DNA of 64,000 nucleotides from Rhizobium sp. Root1203 (lineage in GTDB: Bacteria; Pseudomonadota; Alphaproteobacteria; Rhizobiales; Rhizobiaceae). The position numbers were made by a program, and so were the translations under genes. Of this stretch, positions 62,848-64,000 are shown piece after piece; the stretch's first letter is position 1; each line of letters opens with the position of its first letter. The notes beneath the pieces were generated by a model. That model had not been told where the DNA came from. It saw only the letters and a list, made by a program, of their open reading frames with translations, and did no database searches. Location of the stretch: positions 124,001 to 188,000 of the forward strand of contig NZ_LMCW01000067.1 of the NCBI RefSeq assembly GCF_001424945.1. The letters are read 5' to 3'.

Positions 62848-62866
62848 ATTGCAAAGGGTTTGCAAT
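62848..62866. repeat. perfect inverted repeat next to attR
   Basis: ATTGCAAA-GGG-TTTGCAAT, 8-bp arms, 45 bases from the attR core. A likely protein site, for example for the AlpA-like protein or IHF-independent bending; not proven. Confidence 0.6.
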
Positions 62867-62910
62867 CGCGTGCGCTTGATTGAAAATGGCCGAAAACGTC
62901 CTTGGCAGTT

Positions 62911-62952
62911 CTGGGGGTCAAGGGGTCGTCGGTTCAAATCCGGCCATTCCGA
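62911..62952 (+). repeat. right attachment site (attR), 42-bp core
   Basis: Identical to 50819-50860. It is the 3' end of the original tRNA-Pro gene left behind by the insertion. The base after the core is G, where attL has C of the CCA. Confidence 0.95.
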
Positions 62953-62996
62953 GGTTTTTCAAGGGCTTGCGATTAAAGTGAGTCGAATGCATTGGA

Positions 62997-63025
62997 GCCA
63001 GCTAGTCCAGCACTAGCTGGCTTTT
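62997..63025 (+). terminator. displaced terminator of the original tRNA-Pro gene
   Basis: A perfect 10-bp stem, GCCAGCTAGT with ACTAGCTGGC around a 5-nt loop, then TTTT, 44 bases after the attR core. Before the insertion it would have followed the tRNA. Confidence 0.85.
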
Positions 63026-63156
63026 CGATTCTCAGGCTTCAGGTCGACAAACCTCGCGTTCGGCGGATACCTCGACATAATCTGGCCATTCAGTGATCCG
63101 CGTCGGCCATGGCCATGGCCGTGGTCCGCTTTGTCGCGCCGAAATTCGTATGAATA

Positions 63157-63170
63157 TTGGATCGTTCCAA
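63157..63170. promoter_or_regulatory. LacI-type operator, distal copy
   Basis: TTGGATCGTTCCAA, a near-palindrome with central CG typical of LacI-family operators. Identical to the proximal copy at 63326. Confidence 0.75.
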
Positions 63171-63316
63171 AGTTTTGATGTCTTGATTGTGATCTTTGAG
63201 CGTCACGCTGCCATCGGAAATCAACAATACTTCTGAAATGTGGCTGGAAATGTCAGCGGATTGACCGTTGAGGCCGAGCGGGGACCGGCACGAAGAAAAG
63301 TTGCCGGGCTGCGAGC

Positions 63317-63345
63317 TTGACAAATTTGGATCGTTCCAATTAACC
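63317..63345 (+). promoter_or_regulatory. promoter of the LacI-family gene with embedded operator
   Basis: A -35 hexamer TTGACA (63317-63322) is followed by the operator TTGGATCGTTCCAA (63326-63339) and a weak -10 around TTAACC (63340-63345). The operator fills the spacer, so binding would block transcription: autoregulation is likely. Confidence 0.7.
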
Positions 63346-63377
63346 TGTGTCATTGGCGCGAGCCATGGGAGGGATTC

Positions 63378-64000
63378 ATGACAAAGGGCCGGATTACCGT
63401 CATCGACATAGCAAAGGCCGCCGGCGTGTCGAAATCGACCGTTTCGCTGGTGCTTCAGGGGTCGTCCCTGGTCAACGAAGGTACCCGGTCGAAGGTGAAC
63501 GCGGTGATGCGGGACCTGGGCTACGTCTACAACCGCGGCGCGGCGAACCTTCGCAAGTCCGGCGCGAACTCGCGCATCATCGGCGTCGTCGTTAACGATT
63601 TGACGAACGGCTTCTTTGCGGAACTTGCGGTCGGCGTGGACATGGTCGTTCAATCGGCTGGATTCGTGCAATTCCTGTCTAACACCAGCGAGAGCATCGA
63701 CAGGCAGCGCGAAGTCATCGCGTCGATGCGAGAGCATGGGATTTCCGGGCTTCTCGTATCCCCGGCACGCGCGACCGAAGCAACTGACTTCAAGCCTCTC
63801 ATAGCCGCGGGAATTCCCGTGGTCGTCGTGGTCCGTAGCCTGCCTGGCGCGAAGGTCTCGTCGGTTGTCTCGGACAATCGCGCCGGCATCGCCGCCGCAG
63901 TCGCACATCTGGCGTCCCTCGGCCACAAGCGCATAACCTTTCTCGGCGGTTTCCCAGACACCGCGGTATTCGATGAACGTCTCGACGGCTACCGAGCCGG
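63378..64000 (+). CDS. LacI-family transcriptional regulator (partial)
   Basis: Starts at the ATG at 63378 with GGGAGGG before it and runs off the window, 207 complete residues seen. The helix-turn-helix is TVIDIAKAAGVSKSTVSLVL with LGYVYNRGAANLR as hinge. The periplasmic-binding-protein-like sensor domain begins IIGVVVNDLTNGFF. It probably senses a sugar and regulates a nearby transport operon outside the window. Confidence 0.93.
   Translation, partial: MTKGRITVIDIAKAAGVSKSTVSLVLQGSSLVNEGTRSKVNAVMRDLGYVYNRGAANLRKSGANSRIIGVVVNDLTNGFFAELAVGVDMVVQSAGFVQFLSNTSESIDRQREVIASMREHGISGLLVSPARATEATDFKPLIAAGIPVVVVVRSLPGAKVSSVVSDNRAGIAAAVAHLASLGHKRITFLGGFPDTAVFDERLDGYRA

Larger units (their letters stand above)
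62953..63377. other. intergenic region beyond the island
   Basis: 425 bases without a gene: the displaced tRNA terminator, then two LacI-type operator copies and the promoter of the regulator gene. Open frames on the minus strand here are shadows. Confidence 0.7.

Noticed and set aside
63090..63926. 278-codon frame antisense to the LacI-family gene
   Set aside because: Shadow of the regulator; covers its promoter and operators.

Overview
The window is about 60% GC and reads as the chromosome of a Rhizobiaceae member, most like Ensifer/Sinorhizobium or Rhizobium. The basis is the RopB-type outer-membrane protein, the LdtR-LdtP pair, the order glyA-nrdR-ribD-ribE, ribH-nusB-hppA, then a BamE-type lipoprotein, a cytochrome bc1 chaperone, DUF177, plsX, fabH, ihfA and a MerR regulator, plus HdaA instead of Hda. 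This is recognition of families and gene order, not a database match.

Bases 1-50,786 are mostly ordinary core chromosome: repair (uvrC), envelope (ropB, ldtP, bamE), purine synthesis (purM-purN), polyphosphate metabolism (perM-hdaA-ppk-ppx), translation (aspS), RNA processing (rnd, rlmJ), topoisomerase IV (parC), haem (hemB), one-carbon and riboflavin metabolism (glyA, nrdR, ribD, ribE, ribH), a proton-pumping pyrophosphatase (hppA) and lipid initiation (plsX, fabH). Accessory touches are a VapBC-type toxin-antitoxin module next to a perfect palindrome, an orphan PhnM-type hydrolase and a multicopper oxidase placed upstream of rnd.

Bases 50,819-62,952 are a genomic island of about 12.1 kb inserted into the 3' half of a tRNA-Pro(GGG) gene. 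It is bounded by exact 42-bp direct repeats. It carries a tyrosine integrase beside the right attachment site, an AlpA-like small DNA-binding protein, a replication-initiator-like gene with iterons inside its own coding sequence (lambda O style), a Cro/C1-like regulator, several unknown small proteins and one major capsid protein gene. No portal, terminase, tail or lysis gene is visible. A plus-strand pair of secreted DUF1254/DUF1214 proteins looks like cargo. This resembles a phage satellite more than a prophage.

The most unusual structure lies inside the island at about 57,725-58,344. It is a non-coding array of about seven cassettes with a period near 82 bp. Each cassette has a conserved 14-nt box exactly at its centre, flanked at equal distance by two small palindromes. 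The two palindromes of a cassette share the same stem sequence, but the stem changes from cassette to cassette while staying self-complementary. I do not recognise this element; it is the main candidate for something undescribed.

After the island, the displaced terminator of the tRNA gene is still visible, followed by a LacI-family regulator that runs off the window and has two copies of a near-palindromic operator upstream, one inside its promoter.
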